64,000 nucleotides of DNA from Paraspadella gotoi (taxonomy: Eukaryota; Chaetognatha). The stretch lies in the NCBI GenBank assembly GCA_051294375.1, contig CM119271.1, positions 15,940,770 through 16,004,769 on the forward strand. Direction: 5' to 3'. Shown here in pieces: positions 11,448 through 23,300 of this stretch. The notes under the pieces are model-generated. The model saw only the letters and a program-made list of their open reading frames with translations, had not been told where the DNA came from and did no database searches. The number at the start of each line of letters is the position of its first letter. The first letter of the stretch is position 1. A program made the position numbers and the translations under genes.

Positions 11448-13036
11448 TTTAAACAAATTGAATGTACTCAATAATTGCTTATGAATCAAAATTGGAATCT
11501 AGTATTCTTATATCTTAAAATTTGAATAAAGAATTGTTTTTAGTCGGATCTGCTTATCAGCAGATCCCGACTCTATAACTCACTTTTTATAACTCACTTT
11601 TTCGGTCCGTCGGTCCGCCCCCTCAATATTGTCGGGCACACTCTTATATCATGTCAGAACATCGAATTATGATAAATTATGCAAAAAAAATGATGTCCGT
11701 CCGTTCCGTCTGTCTCCGTCCGTCCGTCCGTCCGTCCGTCTCCGTCCGTCGTCCGTCCACCTTAGCAAAAAACACCAATAACTCGTGATTGGATGGAGGA
11801 TTGAAAGTGATATATAATATGATGTAGTTTGTGTGGTGTGGAGTGTAGTTGCTGATATTAAGTTTCGATTGAATTCGTCCGAGTGGAAATGAGTTTAAAT
11901 GGAAAAAACAAAAAAAATATATCACTATTTGAACACCAATTGCTCATGAGTGGATGGGCTGATTGACCTGGAATTTTGTATGTGGTAGGAAAGTGTGTGA
12001 TTGAACAGGAAATCAAGTTTCGATGGAATAGTTTGAGTGGAAATGAGTTTAAATGGAAAAAAACAAAAACCTGTTTTACTAATTGATTATGCTTCTTTTC
12101 CTTTTATATTAAATGTATCTGCAGGATGTATTAATAAATCAAATAATTAATCAGTTAATTAATCAATTAGTAAATAAATTAATCAATAATTAATTAATTA
12201 GTCAATCAATCCGTCCATCCGTCCCATCTTAGCAAAAAGCTCCAATAACTCGTGATTGGCTGGTTGGATTGGAATTAAATTTTGTGTGTGGGTAGGAAGT
12301 GTGTGATAAAGCTGGATATAAAATTTTCGATGGAATCGTGTGAGTGGAAATTAGTTTAAATGGAAAAAACATAAGTCGAATTTACTAAAATCTTTTTACT
12401 TATTTTAACCAATAAATACTCCTATTAATCATAATTGGATGGATAGATTGAGTTGAAATTTTGTGTGTGGGTAGGAAAACGTATGACGAAGCTTGATATA
12501 AAGTTTCAGTGGAAACGTACCAGTGGAAATGAGTTTAATGAAAAAAATATGAGTCACATTTACTTGAATCTTTTTATTTATTTTAACCATGATGATTGAG
12601 ATGAAATTTTGTGAGCCGGTAGGAAAGTGAGTGAAGAAGCTAGATATAAAGTTTTGACGGAATGCAAGTTGAAAAAATTATGCAAGTGAAAAAATGATGC
12701 AAGTTAAAAAAATCTTAAAAGCATAAGGATCGTCGCTATTGCATAAAAAGAGAGAGAGAGAGAGAGAAGAGAAGGAAGAGAGAGAGAGAGAGTGAGAGAG
12801 AAAGAGAGAGAGTGAGAGAGAGAGAGAGAGAAGGAGACATAAAATAAAAAAATCTTAAAAGACTCAAGATCGAGCCAGAGCCCACTATCATAGAAAATTA
12901 ATGAAAAAAACCGGGAAAAAAACGAATGAATCATGCCGATAACGAATTGTTGATGTACTAGTAATTGATTGAGGTAATACTAATTGATTGATGTAATAGT
13001 AATTTAATTGATGTAATAGGAATTTGATTATTGATT

Positions 13037-13160
13037 CGATGATAATCAATTATTGATGCGATGATAGTCATTCACTGCTGTGATGATAGTCATTCAGTGA
13101 TGCGATGATTGTCATTCATTGATGCGATGATTGTCATTCATTGATGCGATGATAGTCAAT
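13037..13160. repeat. 22-bp minisatellite
   Basis: About five units built on gatgcgatgattgtcattca, with small changes, lie inside repeat copy B between a TTGATTGATG-rich tract and a GA tract. Confidence 0.7.
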
Positions 13161-13185
13161 AAAACAAACAAATGCGTGTATGAGT

Positions 13186-13225
<40 letters not shown>

Positions 13226-13576
13226 AGAGAGAGAGAAAGAAAGAGAAATAAATCCACGAAAATCTCGGATGAAAATATGGATTTTGTATTGAAAAAAACG
13301 CGGAATAAATGGCAAAAATAAAAAGTTTTTAGAAGGAAAAAATAATCAAATTTTTCAAAAAAACAAACGATCACGCAAAAGATCGGACAGATAGGGACAG
13401 ACACACACAGAGAAGACAGAGAGACAGAGAGAGAGAGAGAAAAAGAGAGAGAGAGAGAGACAGCCGCTGCAGAGAAAAAGAGAAAGAGAAAGAGCGATAT
13501 ATAATAATTAAAAGAGAGAGAGAGAGAGAAGCTCTACAGCCCCTTTACTCGTTAAAGAATCAGCAGTACTTATGGC

Positions 13577-13637
13577 GCCGCACGTAGCGTGAGCTATTCT
13601 CTACCCAAAGGACCCGGGTTCGCGCCCTGTTCGCGGC
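13577..13637 (+). pseudogene. Degenerate tRNA-like sequence (possible SINE head)
   Basis: The 61 bases start GCCGC, end GCGGC (complementary acceptor-like ends) and contain GGGTTCGCGCCC, a near-match to the RNA polymerase III B box. TAGCGTGAGC, about 30 bases upstream, is a partial A box. It is about 11 bases too short for a tRNA and has no believable anticodon arm, so it is at best a decayed tRNA or a tRNA-derived SINE fragment. Confidence 0.35.
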
Positions 13638-14512
13638 ATCGTTTTTTACATTAGTGAACCACATTATATCTAAAAAAATTTTTGTAAAAAAAAAAAAGAG
13701 AGAGAGAGAGAGAGAAGAGAAAGAAGCTGGACAGACGCTGCAGGCCGGAACTCGTTTTTAGAAGAAGCAGTGACGGAGAAAAAGAGAGAGAGAGAGAGCG
13801 ACATATAATTAAAACGTTTTTGTTTTGGTAAATAAAACATAAACAAATACCAATATTGATATGAAACATGAGAATTTTAAAGATCTTGATGATTAGAAGC
13901 ATATATGAAAATTCAACTCCCTATGATATCACACTTTCAGAAGCCATGATTGCAAAAAAGCGAGACCGAAAGCCTAAACCGAAAAAAATCTAGACAGGAC
14001 GGGCTTTGCCCGCCTGGCTCGATAATAGAAGGATATTTGTTTGTTTTGATAAAATGTAAACAAAAATTTAATAACTGTCCTGACTCAATTTTAAGGACAT
14101 CGATGATGACAAGCTGAATATAAATTATAATTAATCTATTAATTAAATAATTAATTAATCTATTAATTAATTAATTAATCTATTAATTAATTAATCAATT
14201 AATTAATTAATTATCGTAGCAGATCCGACATTGTTTGCTCAAACTTGTTATATATATACTGTACTGAATCTCTCTACTCTCTATATATAGGCATAAGCTC
14301 TTCAAATTCTAAGTTGTAGTTCTTTCAATTGCCTAGGTCTAAAATTGTACCTTTTCTAGGAAAGGTTATTTAAATACTACTTCCGGTTATTTTTCCCTTA
14401 CTTCCGGTTATTTTTACCTTACATCCGGTTTATACAGATGCCCTGTTTTAAAAAAAATATATTTTTTAAATAGTTACTTTAATTTTGAATCATTGTAAGC
14501 AAATTATTTAAT

Positions 14513-15937
14513 AACAAGTTTGAGCAAACAATGTTGGATCTGCCTACGATAATTAATTAATTAATTAATTATTAATTAATTTTTAATTAATTAATTATTA
14601 ATTAATTTATTAATTAATTATTAATTAATTATTAATAAATAAATTATTATTAATTAATTAATTATATTTTAATGTCTCTTTCTCTCTCCTTTTATGCAAT
14701 TGCGACGATTGCTTTTTAAGATTTTTTTAACTTGCATCAATTTTCAACTTGCATCATTTTTTCATTTTGCATCATTTTTTTCAATTTGCATCATTTTTTC
14801 AATTTGCACATTTTTTTCAACTTTCATCATTCTTTCAACTTGCATCATTTTTTCAACTTGCATATTTTTTTAAATTGCATCATTTTTTCACATTAATTAA
14901 TTAATTAATTAATTAAAACATTTATTAGTAATCATTAATTCCATTTAAACTCATTTCCACTTGCACAATTCCGTCAAAATTTATATCTGGCTTCTTCTCA
15001 CACTTTCCTACCGGCTCACAAAATTTCATCTCATCTATCATGGTTAAAATAAATAAAAAGATTCAAGTAAATGTGACTCATATTTTTTATTTAAACTCAT
15101 TTCCACTCGCACGATTCCATCGAAACTTTATATCCAGCTTCATTCACACTGTCCTACCCAACAAAAAATTCATTCCAATCCAACCAGCAATCACGAGTTA
15201 TTGGAGCTTTTGCTAAGGTGGGACGGATGGACGGATTAATTGACTGATTAATTAATTATTGATTAATTGACTAATTTATTAATTAACTGATAAATTATTT
15301 GATTTATTAATACATCCTGCATATACATTTAATATAAAAGGAAAAAGAAGCATAATCAATTTTTTGTTTTTTCCATTTAAACTCATTTCCACTCAAACGA
15401 TTCCATCGAAACTTGTTTTCCTGTTCATCACACACACTTTCCTTCCCACATACAAAATTCTAGGTCAATTGCCCATCCACTCATGAGCAATTAATTAGGC
15501 AATTAGTTAATTAATTTGATTTGAAATGTTTGTTTTAGGTATTTTCGTCACTAACCATGACAAAAGCAATGACGACGATGAGAATAATGCCGATAACGAT
15601 TGACTTGATGATTGATTGAATAATCAAAATATAGATAAATGAATTGATTGATTAAATAATTATTAATAGATACGTAAATAAATTGATTGATTGATAATTA
15701 ATTGATTGATAAAATTGACTGATTAATTAATTATTGATTAATTAACTGATTTTTCTCTTTTAATTATATGTAGCTATCTCTCTCCCTTTTTTCCCAGTGC
15801 TGATTCATCGGGAAAAAAACGAGTCTGCAGAAGGCTTTTTCTCTCTTTTCTCCTGTCTGCTTCTGCTGCTGCCTTTTGATTTTCTTTTTTTTTTCTGGCT
15901 GTCTCTGCTGCTGCCGCTGCTGAATCGTCCGAAACGA

Positions 15938-15991
<54 letters not shown>

Positions 15992-16101
15992 GCGTTTTTG
16001 TTAAAAAAAAATTGAATTTGATTGAACTCGTAAAATTATGCATCGCATTCGTGCATGTTATCATTTTGCTATTGCAACATCAAGTTTTAATTTCCTTTTT
16101 T

Positions 16102-16134
<33 letters not shown>

Positions 16135-16955
16135 AATTATGCAATTGCGACGATCCTTATACTTTTAAGATTTTTCAACTTGCATCATTTTTTCAACTTG
16201 CATAATTTTATTAAATTGCAACATTTTTCCACATTAATTAATTAAAACATTTATTAGTATCATAAATCATAAAGATTCAAGTAAATGTGACTTAGTTTTT
16301 TCAATTTAAACTCATTTCCCTTTCACAATTCCGTCAAAATTTATATCTAGCTGAGTAATGAATTATTGATTAATTAATTGACTAATTGATTAATTAACTG
16401 ATTAATTATTTGATTATTAATACATCCTGCATATACATTTAATATAAAAGGAAAAAGAAGCATAATCAATTAGTGAAACAGGTTTTTTGTTTTTTTTCCA
16501 TTTAAACTCATTTCACTCAAACGATTCCATCGAAACTTGATTTCCTGTTCAATCACACACTTTCCTACCACATATAAAATTCCAGGCCAATCGCCCGCAT
16601 CCACTCATGAGCAATTGGTGTTCAAATAGTGAATTATATTTTTTTGTTTTTTCCATTTAAACAATTTCCACTCGCAACGATTCCCTCGAAACTTCATATA
16701 CATCTCAATCACACACTTCCCTACCCGCACACAAAATTTCATTCCAATCCATCCATGCAATCACGAGTAATTGTTTTTTTGCTAAGGTGGGACGACGGAC
16801 GGACGGACGGACGGACGGACGGACATCAATTTTTTTGCATAATTTATCATAATTCGATGTTCTGACATGATATAAGTTAGTGCCCGACAATATTGAGGGG
16901 GCGGACCGACGGAACGACAAAGTGATTATAGAGTTATAGAGTTAAAAAGTTAACA
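14513..16955 (-). mobile_element. HINE/Helitron-like element copy C (minus orientation)
   Basis: The 3'-type end AACAAGTTTGAGCAAACAAT is at 14513, followed by GTTGGATCTGCC and TTAATTAA arrays (14550-14675). Then come a ~17-bp minisatellite (ttttttcaacttgcatca, 14733-14900), the diverged ~150-bp units in reverse, a CT-rich block with CTGCTGCTG runs (15780-15985) and the GTCCGTCC-type block. The terminal hairpin is missing at the right end (16920-16955). It lies back-to-back with copy B, 260 bp away. Confidence 0.6.
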
Positions 16956-17268
16956 ATAGGGAAAATCATTATTTTTTCTGAGAAAAAAATTTTACAACAC
17001 GAGGAATTGCGCTAATTGACTTTGACGCTTCATTGGTTGATACGCGGTCACATTTTTTTCCAGATGTAAGTTAAAACTTATCTAATATTTATAAATAACG
17101 GGAAACCGAACCGAAAAAGCAAATAAAAAATATATATAAAATAAATAAATCAAAATTATTAATAAACAAGTTTAGCAAACAATGCCGGATCTGCCCACGA
17201 TCATTAGCGGTAATTTAATAATTAATTAATTACATATTGATTAATTAAAAGAAAACAAATTAATTAAT

Positions 17269-17334
17269 TAGAGAAAACAAAGTTTGTTTGTTTGATAACG
17301 ATTTTTATCAAACAAACAAACTTTGTTTTCTCTA
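17269..17334. repeat. Near-perfect 66-bp palindrome
   Basis: TAGAGAAAACAAAGTTTG through TTTGATAA and its exact complement face each other around an 8-base centre. As RNA this would be a ~28-bp hairpin. It lies inside repetitive DNA and shows no coding potential. Confidence 0.8.
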
Positions 17335-17802
17335 ACTATTTATATTTTATACACAACGAAAAGAAAGGAAATAATATAAAGATTAACATCGAACATTTAG
17401 GAGCTCAAATGATTTTAACAAAGATGACAACGACGACGAATACAATGACAAAGACGACAACGAAGTCTTTGTACTTTGTGACCCATAGTACAGTAGTGGT
17501 CAATAAGAATGACCTGTTCTTACCCGACCTTGTTATGGCTGACCTTTTTCTCAGCCAATGTAAATACTAGTTGTTGTTGATTAATTGATTGTTAGCTCAA
17601 ACTTGTTTGTTTTTTTGTCTTTTCATTATGACAAAAGAAATGATGACCATGATGATGATTAATTGAATTATTGATTGATCAATTAAATGAAATTCATATC
17701 AGGCCTGTTAGTTTTTAAGTCTTTTTGTCAGGTCACTGATAAGGACAAAAGCAACAATGACGTTGGAGATGACGACAATGATAATACTGACATTGTGTGG
17801 CA

Positions 17803-18050
17803 GTATATTCACACCGCCTCACGTCCACCATCCTTCAGCCAAAATACATTGGCTCAGAGGGGGAACACACCATCCCAGGCGTAGTGTTCCATCCACAGTC
17901 CTAATGACTTCCCTCTGCGTTGGCAAAGCGAGACCGTCCTAGGGTAACCGCGCCAGTGACTGGAGGCGTCACTGAGGGTCGGAAGCCCCCAAAGCCAACA
18001 GTGAGATGCCCCATCCCAATGGGCATCACAGGCAACCCGGCTGTTGCCAT
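17803..18050 (-). repeat. SINE-like repeat, copy 1 (others at 40196, 40613, 62258)
   Basis: It shares long blocks with the two copies in PACS intron 4: 'tatggcaacagc', 'gttgcctgtgatgccc', 'ccgaccctcagtgacgc', 'cagtcactggcgcggtta', 'ggatggaacactac' and 'ttccccctctgagccaat'. It is GC-richer than its surroundings. A weak A-box-like (TGGCAAAGCGAG) and B-box-like (GGTCGGAAGCC) pair about 50 bases apart suggests, but does not prove, a tRNA-derived SINE. Confidence 0.6.
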
Positions 18051-18715
18051 AATTGTTTAATTGATTGATCAATTGATTAATTAATTAACTAGTTTTTTTA
18101 ATAATTTATTGATAAATAAATTTATTAATTAGTTGATTGATAAATTAATTTATTAATTAATTTTTTGATTGATTAGTTGATTGATTGATTAATTAATTGA
18201 TTAATTGAATAATTAATGCAGCTTGTATTTATATTTAATAAAAAAGAAAAAAGCAAATAGGGAAACAGGTTTTTTGTTTTTTCATTTAAAGTAATTTTTA
18301 CTCAAACGATTCTTACAATCTTACAAATCTTACAAGTTTTCATAGTAAAAATTTCACTTATTTGTTAACAAAAAAGATTGTTGAATGAATTACATGTCTA
18401 AAGAGAATATTTTTATAAATAATAACAAATTTAAAATTTCTAAAGGAAGGAAGCGATGTGCACTCGAAACCGAAAGCGATCCGGGCTAAAAAAGTAAGGA
18501 TTGCACCCGAAAACGGGAGCTGGGAGGGGTCTTGGGAAGCGCCGGATTGGAAGCGGCGAAAAATCAATCGCTTCCACATCTGTTTCTTACCCTAAGTTAC
18601 TTCCTAACAATAAGCTCATTCCTTATTCATCCCAAACCATAAATCATCCCTAACCCTAAAATCATCCTTCAGCTTAAACTTATCCCTTAACTGAAACAGA
18701 CACTTTACACTTATA

Positions 18716-18855
18716 TTATATGAAATTGGTACAACCAATATAAAAATTATCCATTCATTTAATAAATAAGATATTTTGCCCCTGACTTTGGACAGGCTTT
18801 GGCAAGATTTCAATCAAGACTCTCTCACAGTCTCGTTTATTCACTCCTAGAGTAT
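18716..18855 (+). repeat. Dispersed ~215-bp repeat, truncated copy
   Basis: It begins TGAAATTGGTACAACCAATA and includes 'gcccctgactttggacaggc' and 'actctctcacagtctcgttt'. The same blocks occur in CNOT9 intron 6 (45117-45330) and, more diverged, in PACS intron 2 (39058-39345). A short end fragment is at about 46578-46600. Confidence 0.6.
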
Positions 18856-20093
18856 ATTTATATTTTTTCGGTAACCATATTTATTATCTTTCATCTAAAT
18901 CTGTTCTATATTTAATTTATTACTCTGCTTTAACTGGCATAATGAATATATAAAAGAAAATCTAATGATAACTATTTTTTAAGAAAAGTATGTTCATCTT
19001 CCTCACCTGAGGATGATGAAAATAACATTGAACTTCCTTTTTCCTCTGAACTCTAGAGCGGTTTGATTTTTTGGAATGCGGATTTTATGCTTCTTAGCCA
19101 AACTGAAGGTCTATTAACTTTGCGGAAGAAGAATTACCTCTCTATTTTAATAATACTACCTGATAATAATTATGGATACTGCTGAGGATGTGAGCCTCAA
19201 AGAAACAGTCAGGTCTTTTGTTCCCTGAAGATGTTGTTCTCCCTTTAATATCTCATGTGAAAATGTTCTCGGGCGGAGAGGCGCTGCGCCTCGGAATAAA
19301 AGAACAAATTCATAGAAAAAGGAGCTGACTTCCTTCACTGCTTTTCGAAAGTCGCGTCAGTTTTGCCAAAATTGGGAATTTTTCACATTTTTATAAAGTT
19401 CGCTATGACCCGAATTTATTTTATGGTTGGTGCACATGTCAAAATATGGAGCAATGTTCGCGCTTCCTTTTGATATATGGTTCACCCTTCTCACTTTTCA
19501 TTTCATTAGTTTTTTTTTGAAAAATATTTTCCTTGCTGGATCCTTTGTTCATTTACTATAGAGAACTAAAGAGCGCAATGGCGCTAAAAGCTGGGGGCAT
19601 CTCATCCTTTCTAATACATGTTAGTTCTTGCAAATGTTGTTCAAAATAATATTTCTGCTGAAAATTTGTTCAGAAAAAAAAATTTCAGAATTTTTTAAAT
19701 ATCTTTATTCTTAAAATTTTAATGCAATTTTTTTTTATGAAGTTAATTGCCATATTAATTTCAAAATTATTACATTTTTAGAAACAAAATTTATTTGCTA
19801 ATTTTTAATAAACTTCGTAAACTATCTTGATGGAAATCAATTGCTACAGGTCACGGGGTTTATATGTTTTTGTAAAATTTTGTTTTATCAAATTCGGATT
19901 TTATATTATTAGTTAAATATTTTTTAGAGATGGCGTAATTTAATTGCATAGAGGAAAGTATACATAAATTTATAAAATTTTTAAAAATATTATAACTAAA
20001 TTTATTGCTGTATTTTTAAATATTTACTAATTTTATTTAGCCAAGAAATGTTTTTTTCTAACAATCGCGATTCAATTTTTAAACTTTCTCCAT
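18856..20093. other. AT-rich stretch upstream of CBP, no gene seen
   Basis: No convincing frame is present. A small GC-rich palindrome (GAGGCGCTGCGCCTC) lies at about 19277-19291. A pyrimidine-AG site (tttctccatttcag, ending near 20098) just before the GC-rich CBP leader may be the acceptor of a 5' UTR intron. Confidence 0.4.
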
Positions 20094-20098
20094 TTCAG

Positions 20099-20393
20099 AT
20101 ATTTATTGATTGAGTGAATAATGACGGAGGGACGAACCCTCGGCGTCGAAACTTCTTCGGAAAAAAGTCGCCAAAATTCGTATCTCGATTAAAAACACAA
20201 GAAATAACCCCCCCCCCCAAAAAAAAAACGAAAGAAAAAGAAAAAAAAGGTCGAAAGTTGGAAAGGATTCGCTGAAGACGATGGTGAAATGAAGGAATCG
20301 TAGCCACCAAATAGAAAACGCCCCCCCTCTCTCTCTCTCTCCCTCCCTCTCTTTCTCCCTCCACCCCCCCTCGTTTTGCGACCGTCTCCGACC
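20099..20393 (+). promoter_or_regulatory. GC-rich 5' leader of the CBP gene
   Basis: Composition changes sharply here from AT-rich DNA to a leader with a C-run/A-run junction (20210-20228) and a CT tract (20322-20365). It ends at the CBP start codon in a good context (GACCATGG). No TATA box could be assigned, and the exact transcription start is unknown. Confidence 0.45.
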
Positions 20394-23300
20394 ATGGCCG
20401 ACCCCGGCCTCAACGGCGACGGTCCTCCGTCCAAGCGCGTCAAAGTCCAAGACGCTTCGTCCGACTTCGACACGAAGTCAGGATCCTCGGCGACGACGAC
20501 GACGACGACCTTCGAAGGATTCGGCTCCGTCGTCTCCGCCGAGGAGAACTACGAACTTCCCGACGAACTTCTCGGGGGAGGCGGCGATCCCGGCGCCTCT
20601 TCCCACGGTCCCGGAGTCGTCGGCGGCGGCGCCTCGGTCGCGGGAGTCAGCGGCGGCGGAATGTCCGTCGGCGGCGTCGCCTCCGTCGCCGGCATCAACG
20701 TCAATCCCGCCATCTCGATCCAGCAGACGGGAGGAAACCAGCTGCAGCAGCAGCAGCCGATGCCCGGTCAAATGCTCCAAAACAAGTTGGCCCCCGGAGG
20801 AAAGACCGTCTTGATCCAGCAAGGCATCCAGGGCCAACAGATCTTCGGCGTCAGCCAAGGAAATCCTAACAATCCACATCCGGGGGGCGTCAACCCGCGA
20901 CTCCCCAACACCACTCAGCAGATTCGCGTTCAGATGGGAAGTCCTCAGCATCCCATGGGAATGAGCGGAATCAATCCGGGAACTCACATGAATCAAGCGC
21001 AGTTGCAGACGGCTCTTCAGAACAAGCAGGGCCTCGCCATGAACAGCATGACGACCCAACAGAACATCGTTCAGGCGGCACCACCTCCTCAAGGGAACAT
21101 CGTGCGACTCTCGACGAGCGACGCCGGCTCCATGGGCGGCCTCCGTCCCAATACGACGACGATGTTAAACGGGCCGCAAAGTGGCCACATCGGTGGCATC
21201 GCCGGCCCGGGCGGCGTCGTCCAAATGGGTATGGGTGCCAGAGGAATCGGCCCCATGAGCATCAATGCCCGGATGATGAACGGCGGCCATCCAACGCTGT
21301 CCATGAGCAATCCCAACGGCCCCAACATGCAGAGGGTTCCCGTGAGCGGAACTCTGGTCCAGAACTCCCAGGGCATGATGGTTATGAGCGCTCAAAACGT
21401 CCAGACCGGCGGACAAATGCTGATGCAAGGGGTTCAGGGCCAATTCAGACCCAACGGCCAAATGCTGAACTACGGGAACTTCAACGCCATGCAACCGCAG
21501 CAGATCGGAATGGCGCCGAATCAAGTCCTGCTAGCCAATAATAATATGAGACAACCCGGTCCCATGCAGATTCAGTCGCAACCTGCCATGAACATTCAGG
21601 GACAGATGGGGACCCCTGTCGCGCCGCAGTTGATCCATGGAAATCAGCCGGTTATGAACACGGCCGGAAACATGATTTCTAACATGCCTCCCAACTCGTC
21701 CACTGGGAACCCGCCAGGGCAGACAGGTAAATCCGTGACTAAACCTTTTTATTCACCAAACTTTTTTTTTTCCTGATAAGGTTGTAATTATTTTAATAAT
21801 AATTTACTAAATTCAATGATTTTCTGACCGGTTTTGTCGGAGTGTGGGTATGAGTTTTTCAATGTATCTTTTGTAGAGATATGTCCACCTTTTTCCCCTA
21901 TTTATTTGTTTTCCATTTTTATGGGCATACGGAAAGTGTTCATACATCTTTAGATTAGTTTAAAATGGATTTAAGATGTTTAACATTACGTAAATTTTTT
22001 TTTCCAAGTTGATTCATTTTGTAATACAGTACAGGAAACCTAGAATGTCGTAAGTCTGTACATGGAATAACTTTTCCATTTACGACGACAATAATGCCGA
22101 TAAAGATTGACTTGATTGATTGATTAAATAATTAATTTATAAATAAATTGATTGTTTGAATAATTAATTGATTGATTAATTATTTATTAATTAATTGATT
22201 GATTAATTAATACATCATGCATTTACATTTAATATAAAAAAAAGCATAGTCAATTAGTGAAACAGGTTTTTTGTTTTTTCCATTTAAACTTATTTCCACT
22301 CAGACGATTCCATCGAAACTTGATTTCCAGCTTAATCACACACTTTCCTACCCACATACAAAATTTCATTTTTTTAAATTTTTTTTTTTGCATAATTTAT
22401 CATAATTCGAGTTTCTGATATTGATAAAAATGATTTACCGACAAGATTTTGGGGTGGGACCGACGGACCGACAAAGTGAATTATAGAGTCGGAATCTGCA
22501 GATCCGACTAAAAAGTCATGATTGTCAAGTCACTATGTCCAGATTATCTGTACCTTTCATTCCACCTGTATTCCGAATTTTTTTTTTTAGTCGGATCTGC
22601 TTATCAGCAGATTCTGACTCTGTAATTCACTTTGTCGGTCCCACCCCAAAATATTGTTGGTAAATCATTAAATCATAAATCATATCAGAACCTCAAATTA
22701 TGATAAATTATGCAAAAAAAGTCCGACTTGTCCGTCCATTCGTCCATCCGTCTGTCCGTCCCCCCTTAGCAAAAAACTCCAATTACTCGTGATTGGATGG
22801 ATGGATTGGTATGAAATTTTGTGTGTGGGTAGGAAAATGTGAGATTGAGATGGATATGAATTTTCGAGTGGAAATTCGTTTAAATGGAAAAAACAAAAAA
22901 AATCTATTTCACTATTTGAACGCCAATTGCTCATGAGTGGATAGGGCAATTGACTTGAAATTTTGTATGATAATAGGAATGTGTGAGATTTAGCTTGATA
23001 TAAAGTTTCGATGGAATCGTGCAAGAGGGAATGAGTTTAAATGGAAAAAATAAAAGTCATATTTACTTGAAGTATTTTTACTTAAATTTATTCATAATTA
23101 TTATGTTTATTAAAAATTGGATAGATAAATTGAAATGGAATTTTGTGTGTGGGTAGGAATGTATGTGATAAAGCTGGATATAAATTTTGTGACCAAATTC
23201 TGCAAGTTTACCAAATTCTGCAAATTGACCAAATTCTGCAAGTTGACCAAGTTAGCTTATTACCACTTAATTATCGTAGGCAGATCCGACATTGTTTGCT

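Larger units (their letters stand above)
11542..14249 (+). mobile_element. HINE/Helitron-like element copy B, both ends present (2.7 kb)
   Basis: This is the most complete plus-oriented copy. The left terminal hairpin AGTCGGATCTGC...GCAGATCCCGACT is at 11542-11572. The right end is GCAGATCCGACATTG followed by TTTGCTCAAACTTGTT (small GTTTG-CT-CAAAC hairpin), ending at 14249. The 11-mer GTCGGATCTGC at the left and its complement at the right form subterminal inverted repeats. Inside are the ~150-bp diverged units (11760-12600), GA tracts (12749-12835, 13188-13250, 13420-13460, 13690-13725), a 22-bp minisatellite (13037-13160), a tRNA-like patch (13577-13637) and TTAATTAA arrays. No open frame of transposase size is present. 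Confidence 0.65.
17165..18340 (-). mobile_element. Truncated family copy with a nested SINE-like repeat
   Basis: It opens with the family's 3'-type end (ACAAGTTTAGCAAACAATGC then CGGATCTGCCCACG). It continues with TTAATTAA arrays, a perfect palindrome at 17269-17334, a 'gacaaaagcaacaatgacg' block and the family's 'gcagcttgtatttatattta' area. A ~245-bp GC-richer repeat at 17803-18050, listed separately, is nested inside. Confidence 0.5.

Noticed and set aside
13037-13160. Regular repeats considered as a CRISPR array
   Set aside because: Units are contiguous without unique spacers and the DNA is animal nuclear.
13980-14030. GC-rich hairpin 'gacgggctttgcccgcc' resembling a bacterial terminator or contamination
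   Set aside because: It is a single short stem within an animal repeat copy, with no bacterial genes around. It is best seen as part of the repeat.
15774-16064. Arg/Glu-rich frames over GA or CT tracts (also 24670-24952, 12704-13404)
   Set aside because: Translations of GA/CT and CTG microsatellites give RERERE, SLSL or AAAE runs. There is no splice or start evidence.
20095-20473. Three overlapping minus-strand frames at the CBP leader
   Set aside because: They are low-complexity translations of CT and C/A runs in the leader and first codons of CBP.
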